This document shows, piece after piece, positions 12,585 through 22,244 of a DNA stretch of 64,000 nucleotides; within the stretch, counting starts at the first letter, position 1, and each line of letters begins with the position of its first letter. This DNA comes from Candidatus Tokpelaia sp. JSC085. Lineage in GTDB: Bacteria; Pseudomonadota; Alphaproteobacteria; Rhizobiales; Rhizobiaceae. Location: contig QENC01000001.1 in the NCBI GenBank assembly GCA_003331005.1, positions 1 to 64,000 on the forward strand, given 5' to 3'. The notes under the pieces are model-generated. The model made no database searches and was not told where the DNA came from. It worked only from the letters and a program-made list of their open reading frames with translations. Position numbers and translations under genes: made by a program.

Positions 12585-12720
12585 AGTTGATTGACAATTG
12601 TGTGCACATGTGTAGTGTACATGCACAGCACATACATAACTCCTCCGATATGGGTTTTTAATGCATCGTCTTGTCGAAAAAGATAGAGTAGTAGCCGCAA
12701 GGCTATACCCCGTGTGCTTT

Positions 12721-14692
12721 TTAGCTCTTTGTCATGCGAAAGAAAAATATGGCATCATGACGGGCTATTTTGAGTAGATCCTGATGAGCTTCCATGTTTG
12801 CAAACCGGAAATCAGGAACCCCGGATTGTTTGGTACCGAGTAGTTCACCTTCTCCTCGAAGACGAAGATCGTCTTCAGCGATCCGTAATCCGTTTTCGCT
12901 CTTGCGCATCAGATCAAGTCGTGCTGCTGCTATCTTAGAAAGTGGTTCCTTATAAAGCAAGATACAGAAGGAAGGCTTGTTGCTGCGCCCGACGCGCCCA
13001 CGTAATTGATGCAGCTGCATAAGTCCAAATCGTTCAGCATGTTCAATAATAATAATTGAAGCATCCGGCATATCCACTCCGACTTCCAGAACTGTCGTGG
13101 CAAAGAGAAGCCGTGTTGTCCCCTTTTTGACATTAGCTATTACCATCGCCTTGTGAGCAGCAGACATTTGACCATGCATGAGACTCACGGCAGTGCCAAA
13201 ATGTTGTCCGAGAAATTCAACCAGTTTGCTTGCTGCAGTTAAGTCTATGTTTTCAGATTCTTTAATTAATGGACAAACCCAGTAGAGTTTTTCCCCGTGT
13301 GCCAGTGCATTTTTTACACGCCTAACAAGGTCTGTCAGCCGTTGAAGCACTGCTGACAGGCATCCTCCCTGCAGGTTTTTTGATCAATTTTGAGAGATCC
13401 ATTCCGCCGAATGTCGTTAAAACGAGCGTAGGGGTTGCTGTCATAACCAATATATTCGTCGCAGGGCCTTTAACTGCTAGTTGCAAACGTTGTTGTACAC
13501 CGAAACGGTGTTGTTCATCAATAATAGCCAGAACAAGATTATGATAGTTAATATCCTTTTGAATAAGAGAGAGTATGTGTGCCGATAATGATATGTGTCT
13601 GGCCCTTGTTCAGGCGGTCAAGAACAGAGTCTCGTTCATTTCCTTTGATACCTCCAGTTAGGAGTAGTACTTTCAATCCTGCTTTTTTTGCTATAGGCGC
13701 GATGGTTGTGGCCAGTATCTCTGTCGGGACCATTAATGCAGATGGCCCACCGGATTCTGATGCCTGTGCCATGGCAAGCATAGCAACAACTGTTTTTCCT
13801 GAGCCAACATCGCCTTGAAGTAGGCGCAGCATGCGTTAGCAGCAAGATCCTGTGAAATTTCTGCAAAAACTCGTTCTTGGCTTTCAGTCAGTTGAAAGGG
13901 CAGATGCTGACGTAAGCAGTTAAGATAGGTTCCACAAGATGGTAAGGAGCATCCGATCAAGCGCCGCATCCTTAATCGGACTAGAGCAAGTGCAAGCTGT
14001 TCTGCCAGCAATTCATCATATGCCAATCGCCGGCGTGCAGGATTTGAGCATGCAATAGGGGTATCAGGCATGTGAATGGCGCACAGAGCATCACGGTATC
14101 CTGGAAATTTGTAGCGTTTTAAAAATGTCTTGTTCTGCCATTCAGGAAGAATAGGAACACGCTGTAATGCCTGCAACATGACTGTATTCTCTTAGGAGAA
14201 AGCCCAGCAATGGAGCGATAGCGTGGTTCAACAAGCGGTAGGGATTTCCTGTCTATCAAAGAGATGATATGGCTTGGGTGTACAATTGACCATGAAACCA
14301 CGCGATGCGGCCGGACACCACGACTTTCCCTCCTATGGGCAATTGGCTGGTTAGCCAGTGATATCGCGTATGGAAAAATACCAGTACGATCTCGCCCGTG
14401 TTATCATGGGCAAAGACCCGATAGGGGATGTTCTCTCTATCGAGAGGCGGAGGCTGATGATAATCAATGATAAGAGTGTGACAGTTGACCCTGCCGCTGC
14501 ACCGGAAACACCTGGATTATTGCGCCGATCAATGACTGAGTACGGCAGGAAATGTAGAAGATCGACAATACATGGGTCATCCTGTGCTAGGTCAATTTTG
14601 AGAGTTCTTGTAAGCAATCTGAAGACCTTTGATCCAAGACCAGGCAGTGAACGGATAGAAACAAACATGGAATCAAGCACAGAAGGACGCAT
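12721..14692 (-). pseudogene. recG: ATP-dependent DNA helicase RecG, inactivated by several frameshifts
   Basis: RecG remodels stalled replication forks and Holliday junctions. The whole gene is recognisable on the minus strand but in at least five frame segments. The N-terminal wedge domain starts at 14692 (IRSLPGLGSKVFRLL, LLHFLPYSVIDRR). It is followed by VHPSHIISL with LPLVEPRYRSIAGLSP (14119-14301), then ARRRLAYDELLAEQLALAL (within 13733-14179). Walker A LLQGDVGSGKT is within 13548-13832, and IIDEQHRFGVQQR is near 13500. The C-terminal helicase lobe (12721-13350) carries QLRGRVGRS and LRGEGELLGTKQSG. TATPIPRTLVLT appears shortened to TATPTLVLT. So many lesions exclude programmed frameshifting or one sequencing error. 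Confidence 0.93.
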
Positions 14693-14808
14693 TGTGATAT
14701 TTTACCAGATAGTATTGCAATCTGTGTACATTGTAGGTTATCAGGCTGCGATATCATTCAGATGGGATATGGAAAAGAACATTGACAATTATATTGAAAA
14801 ATCCCGGC

Positions 14809-15198
14809 ATGTACACATCTATTCTTGCAGATACCCAAAGTATCTTGGCGGATACTAGTTATCTTAAAGAGATTCTGGTAGATCTTGAGGATTCTGGAGC
14901 AGAGGAAGCGGTTTGCAGGGAGATTCGGAAAAAATCCGCGATTGCTGATTTTGTGGTGATTGCTTCAGGACATTCACAGCGCCATGTTATGGCTATCGCT
15001 CATCATCTGTTGCGTCGTCTCAAGAAGATTGGTTGCAAGAACATCCAAGTTGAAGGTTTAAGCAGTAGGAATTGGGTATTAATTGATATTGGTGATATCA
15101 TTGTCCATATTTTGCATCCAGAAGTGCGTTCATTTTATGAGCTAGACAAGATCTGGATAGACCAAGATCATCTGAAAGATGATCTAGATGTGAGCTAG
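14809..15198 (+). CDS. rsfS: Ribosomal silencing factor RsfS (Iojap family)
   Basis: RsfS binds L14 on the large subunit and blocks subunit joining when nutrients are scarce. The core is clear: SAIADFVVIASGHSQRHV, VEGLSSRNWVLIDIGDIIVHI and PEVRSFYELDKIW. The usual strand before the core is eroded to CREIRKKS. The N-terminus contains a tandem repeat SILADTQ SILADTS. I chose ATG 14809 (129 residues); a TTG at 14782 is also open, and neither has a good ribosome-binding site. In related genomes rsfS follows nadD and precedes rlmH; here it stands alone at a presumed inversion junction and rlmH is missing. Confidence 0.85.
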   Translation: MYTSILADTQSILADTSYLKEILVDLEDSGAEEAVCREIRKKSAIADFVVIASGHSQRHVMAIAHHLLRRLKKIGCKNIQVEGLSSRNWVLIDIGDIIVHILHPEVRSFYELDKIWIDQDHLKDDLDVS

Positions 15199-15391
15199 TG
15201 AATATTGATTCTTTATATAATCTCATATAAGGTTAGGAAATTTTGCGTCCTGTAAGGACACTCTAACCATTTTGCATCCCACAAAAATATTCTCCATACC
15301 TGTAATTTTGACATTTAAAATTGACTAATTTTTTAGCGCTCGTTTCGGTTAGAGAGAGTAGGCAACTCTAGCAGATCATGAGAAAAAAGGC

Positions 15392-16558
15392 ATGCTAGCT
15401 GTATGTAAAATTGTTCGTTATTTTGCCCCACTAGCGGTTATCCAGGGACTATATTGTCTTGCTTCCATTTCCATAACTTTTGCCATTGATCTAGGTTTCG
15501 ACAATGACACGTTGACCAGTGCACTTCTGGATCCACGATATAATATAACACTCTCACAGAAGCGAGGTGATGATGAGAGTTGTATTCTTGAAAAAGATCA
15601 TCAAACCTTAACAGAGACTAAATATGACCATGAACAGGATAGCTGGGTGAATGAAAGCAGGCTAAAAATGCTTGCGGAAAAAAAGAATATCATGGAGGCA
15701 ATGCTTGAGTGTCGCCGCGCAAAATTGTCAGAACTTTTAGCCCCCTTGGAGCATATGAGCCTTAAGATTCTGGTTTCTTCAGATGATGCTTTGCAAGCCA
15801 TGCGTCGGATTAATTTGTTTCATGCTGTCGTTTCAGCAATCCAGGCCCGTGGGGATATTCTGATCGCTGATTTGCAAGGGCTTGAAAAAGAAATAAGATC
15901 CATTAAGGAAGAACAGTTACTTCTTATTAGTACCGCACACAACCAGCAGGCGGGGAAAAAGCGACCGAGACGAGAATCAAAAGAAAATCTTTCCATTGAA
16001 AATGCAGACTCTCCAGAAATTTCGGAAAAAGCTAGATTCTCACAGAATCTGCTGGAAAAATTGCAATGTCAACCGAAAGTGCAAAAAGAGGCTAAGACGG
16101 GAGATGGATTAACGCTGAGACAGATGAATGTCGCAAACTGTCACGGGTTGCTTTCACGTCCGGTTTATAGAAAAAAAATACGGACTTTCGGGAAATCGTT
16201 CCACGGTGAGCTGATTGAGACAGAACCTGGTGCCATTGTCATATCCCCAGTGGAAGGAGTGGTCCGTTATGCAGGATCATTCCGCTCTTATGGACGTCTT
16301 GTGATTATTGATGCCGGGCAGAATTATTATCTTATTCTGGCCGGACTTGGTAGAATTGATGTTGTACAGCACCAAATCCTGTTGATAGGTGAACCTATTG
16401 GCATCATGGACACACAGCTTGTTCCCAGTACTAGTACTGTTGCTTTCGATATGGGTCTGCCTATGCTTTACATCGAAATTCGAAAAGACAGACAATCCGT
16501 CAATCCAGCAATCTGGTGGGCGCATAGAAAATCGGGAAGGAGCGGGCATGCTTCGTAG
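15392..16558 (+). CDS. EnvC-like M23-family protein (murein hydrolase activator type)
   Basis: This is a 388-residue exported protein with an N-terminal hydrophobic signal segment (about 5-30). A long charged helical region predicted as coiled coil spans about 50-200, and a degenerate LytM/M23 domain sits at about 280-380. The domain has SPVEGVVRYAGSFRSYGRL and LYIEIRKDRQSVNPAIWW. The HxH zinc-ligand motif of active M23 peptidases is absent (MLYIEI instead of HLHFE-like), so it probably activates amidases rather than cutting murein itself. This loss appears shared by rhizobial relatives. It overlaps ctpA by 11 nt, a usual arrangement in the order. Confidence 0.85.
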   Translation: MLAVCKIVRYFAPLAVIQGLYCLASISITFAIDLGFDNDTLTSALLDPRYNITLSQKRGDDESCILEKDHQTLTETKYDHEQDSWVNESRLKMLAEKKNIMEAMLECRRAKLSELLAPLEHMSLKILVSSDDALQAMRRINLFHAVVSAIQARGDILIADLQGLEKEIRSIKEEQLLLISTAHNQQAGKKRPRRESKENLSIENADSPEISEKARFSQNLLEKLQCQPKVQKEAKTGDGLTLRQMNVANCHGLLSRPVYRKKIRTFGKSFHGELIETEPGAIVISPVEGVVRYAGSFRSYGRLVIIDAGQNYYLILAGLGRIDVVQHQILLIGEPIGIMDTQLVPSTSTVAFDMGLPMLYIEIRKDRQSVNPAIWWAHRKSGRSGHAS

Positions 16559-17879
16559 AATAACGCTTTTTCTTGCAGGGAGCCTGTTAGGTGTGATATC
16601 TATGATCGTATTACACCCAGTTGCTTCACCTATCGAGAATATAAGCGCGGATACATACCGACAGCTTGCAATCTTTTGTGACATATTCGAGCGAGTACGG
16701 TCACAATATGTGACGCTTCCAGATGAAAACAGGCTGTTGCAGCATGCTATCAACGGCATGTTAACCTCTCTTGATCCACACTCCTTCTATATGGATGCCG
16801 AAGCCGCAAAGGATATGCGTATTTCAACAAAGGGTGAGTTTAGCGGTCTCGGTATTGAAGTGACTATGGAAAATGACCTTGTCAGGGTTATCGCACCAAT
16901 TGCTGAAACTCCAGCGTCCAGAGCAGGAATACTTGCTGGGGATCTCATTATCAAGATCGACGACGATGATGTACATGGTCATACCTTGAGTGAGGTGGTC
17001 AATAGAATGCGCGGTGCGCTTGGGACAAGCGTAAAACTAACACTATCTCGTCAAGGTCTTAACAAACCAATAGAAATTACAGTAACACGTGCTGTTATCA
17101 AGGTTAGAGCAGTGCGCTATCATATGGAAAATGAGATTGGTTATATACGTATTATACAGTTTACCGAGCAAGCATGTGATGATTTGAAAAAGGCGATTTT
17201 TGACATTCAGTCACAGATACCTGACAGTCGCCTGAAAGGCTATATACTGGATTTGCGCCTCAATCCTGGTGGTCTTCTTGACCAGGCCGTCAGTGTCTCT
17301 GGTATCTTTCTTGATAGGGGAGAGATCGTATCAACACGCGGCCGCCGACCACAGGATATCCTACACTTTGATGCCCATGCCGGTGACCTGACGAAGGGTA
17401 AGCCAATTGTTGTGCTTATCAACGGCGGTTCTGCCAGTGCTGCAGAAATTGTTGCTGGTGCGCTTCAAGATCATCACCGTGCAACTATATTGGGGACCCA
17501 GTCTTTTGGGAAAGGCTCTGTGCAAACCATTATTCCTCTTGGGGAAAACGGCGCCCTACGCTTGACAACTGCACTTTATTACACACCTTCAGGCCGTTCT
17601 ATTCAGGGCAAGGGCATTACACCGGATATCATAGTTGAGCAGCCTTTGCCAGATGAACTAAGGAGCTATGGTGTAAATTATGGTGAAGCCGGACTTAAAG
17701 GACATATTAAAGGTCAGGAAGAAGATGAGAAGGGTTCAGGATCCATTGCGTATGTACCTACAGATAAAAAAGATGATGTACAATTACGTGAAGCACTGAG
17801 GTTCTTGCGTGGTCAAGTGGCGAACACGGACACGGTGTTTCTACACTTTGCAGAACAGAATAAAAAAATCATGCAATGA
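16548..17879 (+). CDS. ctpA: C-terminal processing peptidase (S41 family, CtpA)
   Basis: This is a periplasmic serine protease that trims protein C-termini and envelope hydrolases. An N-terminal membrane or signal segment (RITLFLAGSLLGVIS) is followed by an N-terminal domain containing LTSLDPHSFYM. A PDZ domain at about 105-185 follows, then the S41 catalytic domain with the serine in GGSASAAEIVAGALQD and the lysine in GTQSFGKGSVQT. The open frame extends back to 16389, but ATG 16548 with GGAAGGAGCGGG upstream gives 443 residues and a family-like N-terminus. It is translationally coupled to the M23 gene and followed by rppH after 47 nt. Confidence 0.95.
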   Translation: MLRRITLFLAGSLLGVISMIVLHPVASPIENISADTYRQLAIFCDIFERVRSQYVTLPDENRLLQHAINGMLTSLDPHSFYMDAEAAKDMRISTKGEFSGLGIEVTMENDLVRVIAPIAETPASRAGILAGDLIIKIDDDDVHGHTLSEVVNRMRGALGTSVKLTLSRQGLNKPIEITVTRAVIKVRAVRYHMENEIGYIRIIQFTEQACDDLKKAIFDIQSQIPDSRLKGYILDLRLNPGGLLDQAVSVSGIFLDRGEIVSTRGRRPQDILHFDAHAGDLTKGKPIVVLINGGSASAAEIVAGALQDHHRATILGTQSFGKGSVQTIIPLGENGALRLTTALYYTPSGRSIQGKGITPDIIVEQPLPDELRSYGVNYGEAGLKGHIKGQEEDEKGSGSIAYVPTDKKDDVQLREALRFLRGQVANTDTVFLHFAEQNKKIMQ

Positions 17880-17926
17880 AAACTTGATAAAGTATAGAGA
17901 GTAGAACAGCATAGAAAGGCAATGTT

Positions 17927-18457
17927 ATGATCCCTCTACTGAAGGATTCTACAAGAATTGTTGATCCGAGAAGGCTTCCTTACCGTCTTTGTGTCGGGCT
18001 TGCTGTTTTTAATGATATAGGGAAAGTATGGATTGGGCAGCGATGCTTGAACAAGTACGATGATGTAACAAGGCTGTGGCAGCTACCGCAAGGTGGGATC
18101 AGGAAAACTGAAAAACCGATTGAAGCTGCTTATCGTGAATTGTGGGAAGAAACAGGAATTTGTTCCGTAAAGTTAATCGGAGAGAGCGACGAATGGATCT
18201 ACTATGATTTGCCGACTGAACTAGTCGGTGTTGCGCTTTGTGGCAAGTATCGTGGTCAGAAACAAAAATGGTTTGCCATGCGCTTTACGGGTCATGATAG
18301 CGAAATCACCATAAATCCACCACCGGATGGCAATGTAGCTGAATTTGATGATTGGGCATGGACAGCACTTGAAGACATACCGCGCATGGTTGTAGCCTTC
18401 AAACAGCCTGTCTATGCGAGGGTCGTTATGCAGTTTCTCCCTATCGTTTCCTCTTAG
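17927..18457 (+). CDS. rppH: RNA pyrophosphohydrolase (Nudix family)
   Basis: RppH removes pyrophosphate from 5' triphosphorylated RNA and so triggers RNase E-dependent decay; older annotations call it dinucleoside polyphosphate hydrolase. The 176-residue protein begins with the RppH-type PYRLCVGLAVFND and contains the Nudix box GGIRKTEKPIEAAYRELWEE (residues about 56-75), with the catalytic glutamates intact. ATG 17927 follows AAAGGCAATGTT. It is the last gene of the M23-ctpA-rppH cluster, as in relatives. Confidence 0.95.
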   Translation: MIPLLKDSTRIVDPRRLPYRLCVGLAVFNDIGKVWIGQRCLNKYDDVTRLWQLPQGGIRKTEKPIEAAYRELWEETGICSVKLIGESDEWIYYDLPTELVGVALCGKYRGQKQKWFAMRFTGHDSEITINPPPDGNVAEFDDWAWTALEDIPRMVVAFKQPVYARVVMQFLPIVSS

Positions 18458-18612
18458 AGAGATGTTCAGATCATTGACCATTGTGTATATCTTCAATTTT
18501 GGTACATTTTTTTTGCACTGAATAAAGACTTGTATATTCTTTTCGCTGATTGATAGCGCGCAACAGGTGCGGTGTTCAGAGAATTGATTGTTAATGTCTT
18601 CACCTCAGATTG

Positions 18613-18665
18613 AAGGAGGAATTGGATTGGCTACAGACAGACGGTGGAATGCGGTGGATGAATGA
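18613..18665 (+). other. Strong ribosome-binding site with 12-codon open frame, possible gene-start remnant
   Basis: AAGGAGG at 18613-18619 is one of the best Shine-Dalgarno matches in the window. It sits 7 nt before a TTG at 18627 that opens MATDRRWNAVDE and then TGA. The peptide resembles the first residues of some O-methyltransferases (RWxAVD motif), as if the rest of the gene had been deleted. It could also be a true short leader peptide or chance. It lies in the 265-nt convergent gap between rppH and mfd. Confidence 0.25.
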
Positions 18666-18722
18666 TATGCATGATCGGACATCATGGGTTCCTCGTTTAA
18701 AAATACTATAAAAAAACAGTAT

Positions 18723-21700
18723 TTAAGACGTTTTTAGAAGCGTGATCAGCTGATTAAGGACAATGACAATGCCATTCAGCTGTTTTTCAGGATTAGGCCA
18801 ATTGCGCACAAAAACGACACTACAGTCATTCCGTATTCTGGCCATCGAACCTTGTTCTTGAATCATTTTAATCAGTCCACTGCCATTAGCAAATCCGCCT
18901 TGACGGAAAGCAATGACCAAACCCTTAGGTCCAGCATCTAGCTTTTCGATATTGGCCTCAAAACACAGCGCTTTTATATGGACAATCTTCAAAAGATGCC
19001 GGACCTCATACGGCAACGGTCCGAACCGGTCAATCAACTCTGCAGAAAAAGCATCAATAGCTCTGGCATTCTCCAATTGACCTACACGCCGGTAGATGCC
19101 GAGTCTCAGTTGTACATCGGCAATATAGGATTCTGGTATCATGACAGAGGCCCCTGTCAATATTTTTGGTGACCATTTATGTTCACCAACATCACTGTCC
19201 CCTTTTATGTGTATCATCGCTTCTTCAAGCATTTGCTGATAGAACTCAAATCCGAATTCCTTAATATGACCTGACTGTTCCTTCCCAACAAGATTCCCAG
19301 CACCGCGGATATCCATATCATGGTTGGCTAACTGGAATCCGGCACCAAACAAATCAAGTGACTGTAAGAATTTAAGTCGCCTTTCTGCAGACCGTGTCAG
19401 CGCTTCACTGGCTGGAAGGGTAAATAAGGCATAGGCTCTCCTCTGCTTAGATCGTCCCACACGACCGCGTAGCTGGTAAAGGGTTGAAAGGCCGAACATA
19501 TCTGCTCGGTGGACAACTAATGTATTCGCAGTTGGAATATCAAGGCCGGATTCAACAATAGATGTTGACAGCAGTACATCAGACTGTCCATCATAAAAAG
19601 TGTTCATAATACCATCAAGTTGTCCTGGGGCCATCTGACCATGGGCAATGCTTACTTTTAGTTCTGGTGTATTTTGCTCTAAAAAATGTCGAACCTCCTC
19701 AAGATCAGCAATACGTGGACAAACATAAAAACTTTGGCCACCGCGATAATACTCTCGTAATAATGTTGCACGGATGGTCAGTAGATCAACTGGTGCAATA
19801 AATGTGCTCACTGTCAGACGATCAACTGGCGGCGTTGCAATCAGCGATAAGTCCCGGACGCCAGTAAGCGCTAACTGCAATGTTCGTGGAATCGGCATTG
19901 CTGAAAGGGTTAGTACATGAATATCAGCTTTCAGCTCTTTGAGCCTTTCCTTATGACTGACGCCAAAATGCTGTTCCTCATCAATGATGAGAAGACCTAA
20001 TCTGGAAAACTGCATTGCTTTACAAAGCAATGCTTGGGTACCGATGATAATGTCCAGTGTTCCATTTCTGACACCTTTTTTGACATCAGAAAGCGCACGT
20101 GAACCGACAAGCCGCGAAGCATGTCCTATCCGCACTGGAAATCCTTTAAAACGCGCTGAGAATGTTTTGTAATGCTGCCGGGCGAGTAATGTACTGGGAA
20201 CCATGACAGCCACTTGCAGGCCATTTGTGACTGTCACGAAAGCAGCACGCATCGCAATTTCGGTTTTTCCAAATCCGACATCCCCGCAAACCAGCCTATC
20301 CATTGGATGACCTGAGGAAAGATCGTTAAGCACTGCATCAATAGCATATAACTGATCATCAGTTTCATCATAGGGAAAACGCGCAACGAATTCATTATAA
20401 AGTCCGGTGATCGGTGTCAATTTCGGAGCAGAGCGCATCTGTCTTTCTGCTGCAAGCTTGATAAGATGTCCAGCGATTTCTCGCAAGTATCTCTTAAGCT
20501 TTTTTTTACGGGTCTGCCAAAAAACACCACCAAGCTTATCTAGAATAGTGTCAGCGCCTTCAGTGCCATAACGGGAAAGTAAATCAATATTTTCAACAGG
20601 CAAAAATAAGCGGGTATCTCCAGCATAACGGATTTCTAAGCAATCATGTAGAGTCCCGGCAGCAGTGATGGTCTTTAAACCGATAAATCTGCCGATGCCA
20701 TGATCTATGTGCACTACAATATCATCTGTATTGAACGAACATGCTTCTCTAATACGATCAGTATCACGTTTGCGCCTTTTTGTTTGCCGCATAAGCCGAT
20801 CGCCCAATATATCCTTTTCAGCAATAACACTCAGATCCTGTGCTTCAAACCCATGTTCAATAGAAACAACACCGGCACAGATACAACTCCGTGGAATTGT
20901 CTTTATACTTTGCAGAGAATCGATGTACTCAATGTTGTGCATACCGTTTTCTTCTAACACTTGAATCAACCGATCAAGTGATCCTGTACTCCACCCTGCC
21001 AACAGCACCTTTTTCCCTTGGGCGCGTAATATATTGATATGCTCGATCACAGCTTCAAAAAGATTAATATCCGGATCATTACGCTCTGGTGCAAAGTTGC
21101 GTGCCTGATATGTTTCAGCCCTGATGATCTTAATACGACTATCGTTATCATGCAGAAAAAAAGGGACCAAATCAATACGGGGCTGATATTGCTTCTGGAT
21201 TTTAAAAAAAATTTCCGGAGAGAGATAAAGCCTCTCTGGGGTTAAAGGATGATAGGCAGTCATATCATGTAAAGTCTTGTTATTGTCCTGTACAATACGC
21301 CGCGATTCATAATAATCCGTAATCAACCGAAAGCGCTGATCAAGAGCTTCCACAACAAGATGATCAAATACAATGCTCATTGGCCCTGTATGGTCAAATA
21401 AGGTATCGAGACTATTATAAAACAGTGGCAACCAGTGCTCCATACCGGGAAATCTCCGTCCTGCAGAAACAGCCTGATACAGCGCATCGTTGTGCTGGGC
21501 AGTCCTGAAAGTTTTAAGATAATTTGAGCAAAAACAGGAGATGGTCTCTTCTGTGAGCATAACCTCACTCATTGGAGGTATATGAACATGAACGCTAGAA
21601 TGCATTTCTGTCGTTCTCTGAGTGATGGGATCAAAGTCACGTACTGTCTTCAGTCTGTCACCAAAAAAATCAAGACGTATAGGTCGCTTCTGTCCTGGTG

Positions 21701-22241
21701 GAAAAAGATCAACGATGCTACCGCGCACGGCATATTCACCGACATCATGCACAGTTTTTACATACTCAAAACCATTATTTTCCATATATTGAACAAGGCG
21801 CTTCATATCAAATATGCCGCCTATTGTAGCCGAAAGCACTTGCTCTTCAAGAAGCTTACGAGGTGGCGTCTTTTGCAACACCGCATTGACAGAAGTTATA
21901 ATAACGGCCGGATAGGGATTTTTTCGTAACATCCGCAAGGATGCTAAAGCAGTGAGACGCTGTGCAGACACTAATCGCCCTGGTGAAACCCTATCATAAG
22001 GTAAACAATCCCAAGGAGGAAAATGCAACACTGTTAACCCCGGATTTATAAAACCAAGCGCACGGGTAAGATTATCTAACTTCTTCCCATCATGTCCAAT
22101 AAACAAAACCGGTCCGGGGCACGCTCCCAACTCTTCTACAAGCCGGGCGAGTGCAAAGGGTAAAAATCCTTCAACAACACCATCGAGAATCAGGTGATTT
22201 TGAGCACTCTTCCCGATACCAAATGCGGAAAATACAGCCAT
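18723..22241 (-). CDS. mfd: Transcription-repair coupling factor Mfd
   Basis: Mfd displaces RNA polymerase stalled at lesions and recruits UvrA. The 1172-residue protein has the N-terminal UvrB-like region (FPPWDCLPYDRVSP near residue 77, EYAVRGSIVDLFPPG). A polymerase-interacting domain (DDIVVHIDHGIGRFIGL) precedes the RecG-like translocase with Walker A CGDVGFGKTE at about 650, DEEQHFG near 751 and QLRGRVGRS near 915. The C-terminal TRCF domain is present. The gene is intact, unlike recG, which has a related motor. It starts 3 nt after sdhE, so the two are translated as a pair. Confidence 0.98.
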   Translation of the reverse strand: MAVFSAFGIGKSAQNHLILDGVVEGFLPFALARLVEELGACPGPVLFIGHDGKKLDNLTRALGFINPGLTVLHFPPWDCLPYDRVSPGRLVSAQRLTALASLRMLRKNPYPAVIITSVNAVLQKTPPRKLLEEQVLSATIGGIFDMKRLVQYMENNGFEYVKTVHDVGEYAVRGSIVDLFPPGQKRPIRLDFFGDRLKTVRDFDPITQRTTEMHSSVHVHIPPMSEVMLTEETISCFCSNYLKTFRTAQHNDALYQAVSAGRRFPGMEHWLPLFYNSLDTLFDHTGPMSIVFDHLVVEALDQRFRLITDYYESRRIVQDNNKTLHDMTAYHPLTPERLYLSPEIFFKIQKQYQPRIDLVPFFLHDNDSRIKIIRAETYQARNFAPERNDPDINLFEAVIEHINILRAQGKKVLLAGWSTGSLDRLIQVLEENGMHNIEYIDSLQSIKTIPRSCICAGVVSIEHGFEAQDLSVIAEKDILGDRLMRQTKRRKRDTDRIREACSFNTDDIVVHIDHGIGRFIGLKTITAAGTLHDCLEIRYAGDTRLFLPVENIDLLSRYGTEGADTILDKLGGVFWQTRKKKLKRYLREIAGHLIKLAAERQMRSAPKLTPITGLYNEFVARFPYDETDDQLYAIDAVLNDLSSGHPMDRLVCGDVGFGKTEIAMRAAFVTVTNGLQVAVMVPSTLLARQHYKTFSARFKGFPVRIGHASRLVGSRALSDVKKGVRNGTLDIIIGTQALLCKAMQFSRLGLLIIDEEQHFGVSHKERLKELKADIHVLTLSAMPIPRTLQLALTGVRDLSLIATPPVDRLTVSTFIAPVDLLTIRATLLREYYRGGQSFYVCPRIADLEEVRHFLEQNTPELKVSIAHGQMAPGQLDGIMNTFYDGQSDVLLSTSIVESGLDIPTANTLVVHRADMFGLSTLYQLRGRVGRSKQRRAYALFTLPASEALTRSAERRLKFLQSLDLFGAGFQLANHDMDIRGAGNLVGKEQSGHIKEFGFEFYQQMLEEAMIHIKGDSDVGEHKWSPKILTGASVMIPESYIADVQLRLGIYRRVGQLENARAIDAFSAELIDRFGPLPYEVRHLLKIVHIKALCFEANIEKLDAGPKGLVIAFRQGGFANGSGLIKMIQEQGSMARIRNDCSVVFVRNWPNPEKQLNGIVIVLNQLITLLKTS

Positions 22242-22244
22242 TTG

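Noticed and set aside
13548-13832. A separate small helicase or ATPase gene (Walker A frame)
   Set aside because: It is the motor-domain piece of the frameshifted recG, continuous in order and strand with the other fragments.
16389-16547. Long N-terminal extension of ctpA
   Set aside because: It is read from within the M23 gene in another frame; ATG 16548 has a strong ribosome-binding site and a family-like start.
15392-16558. M23 protein counted as a decayed enzyme because zinc ligands are missing
   Set aside because: Rhizobial homologues at this locus also appear to lack the ligands, and activator proteins such as EnvC are naturally degenerate.
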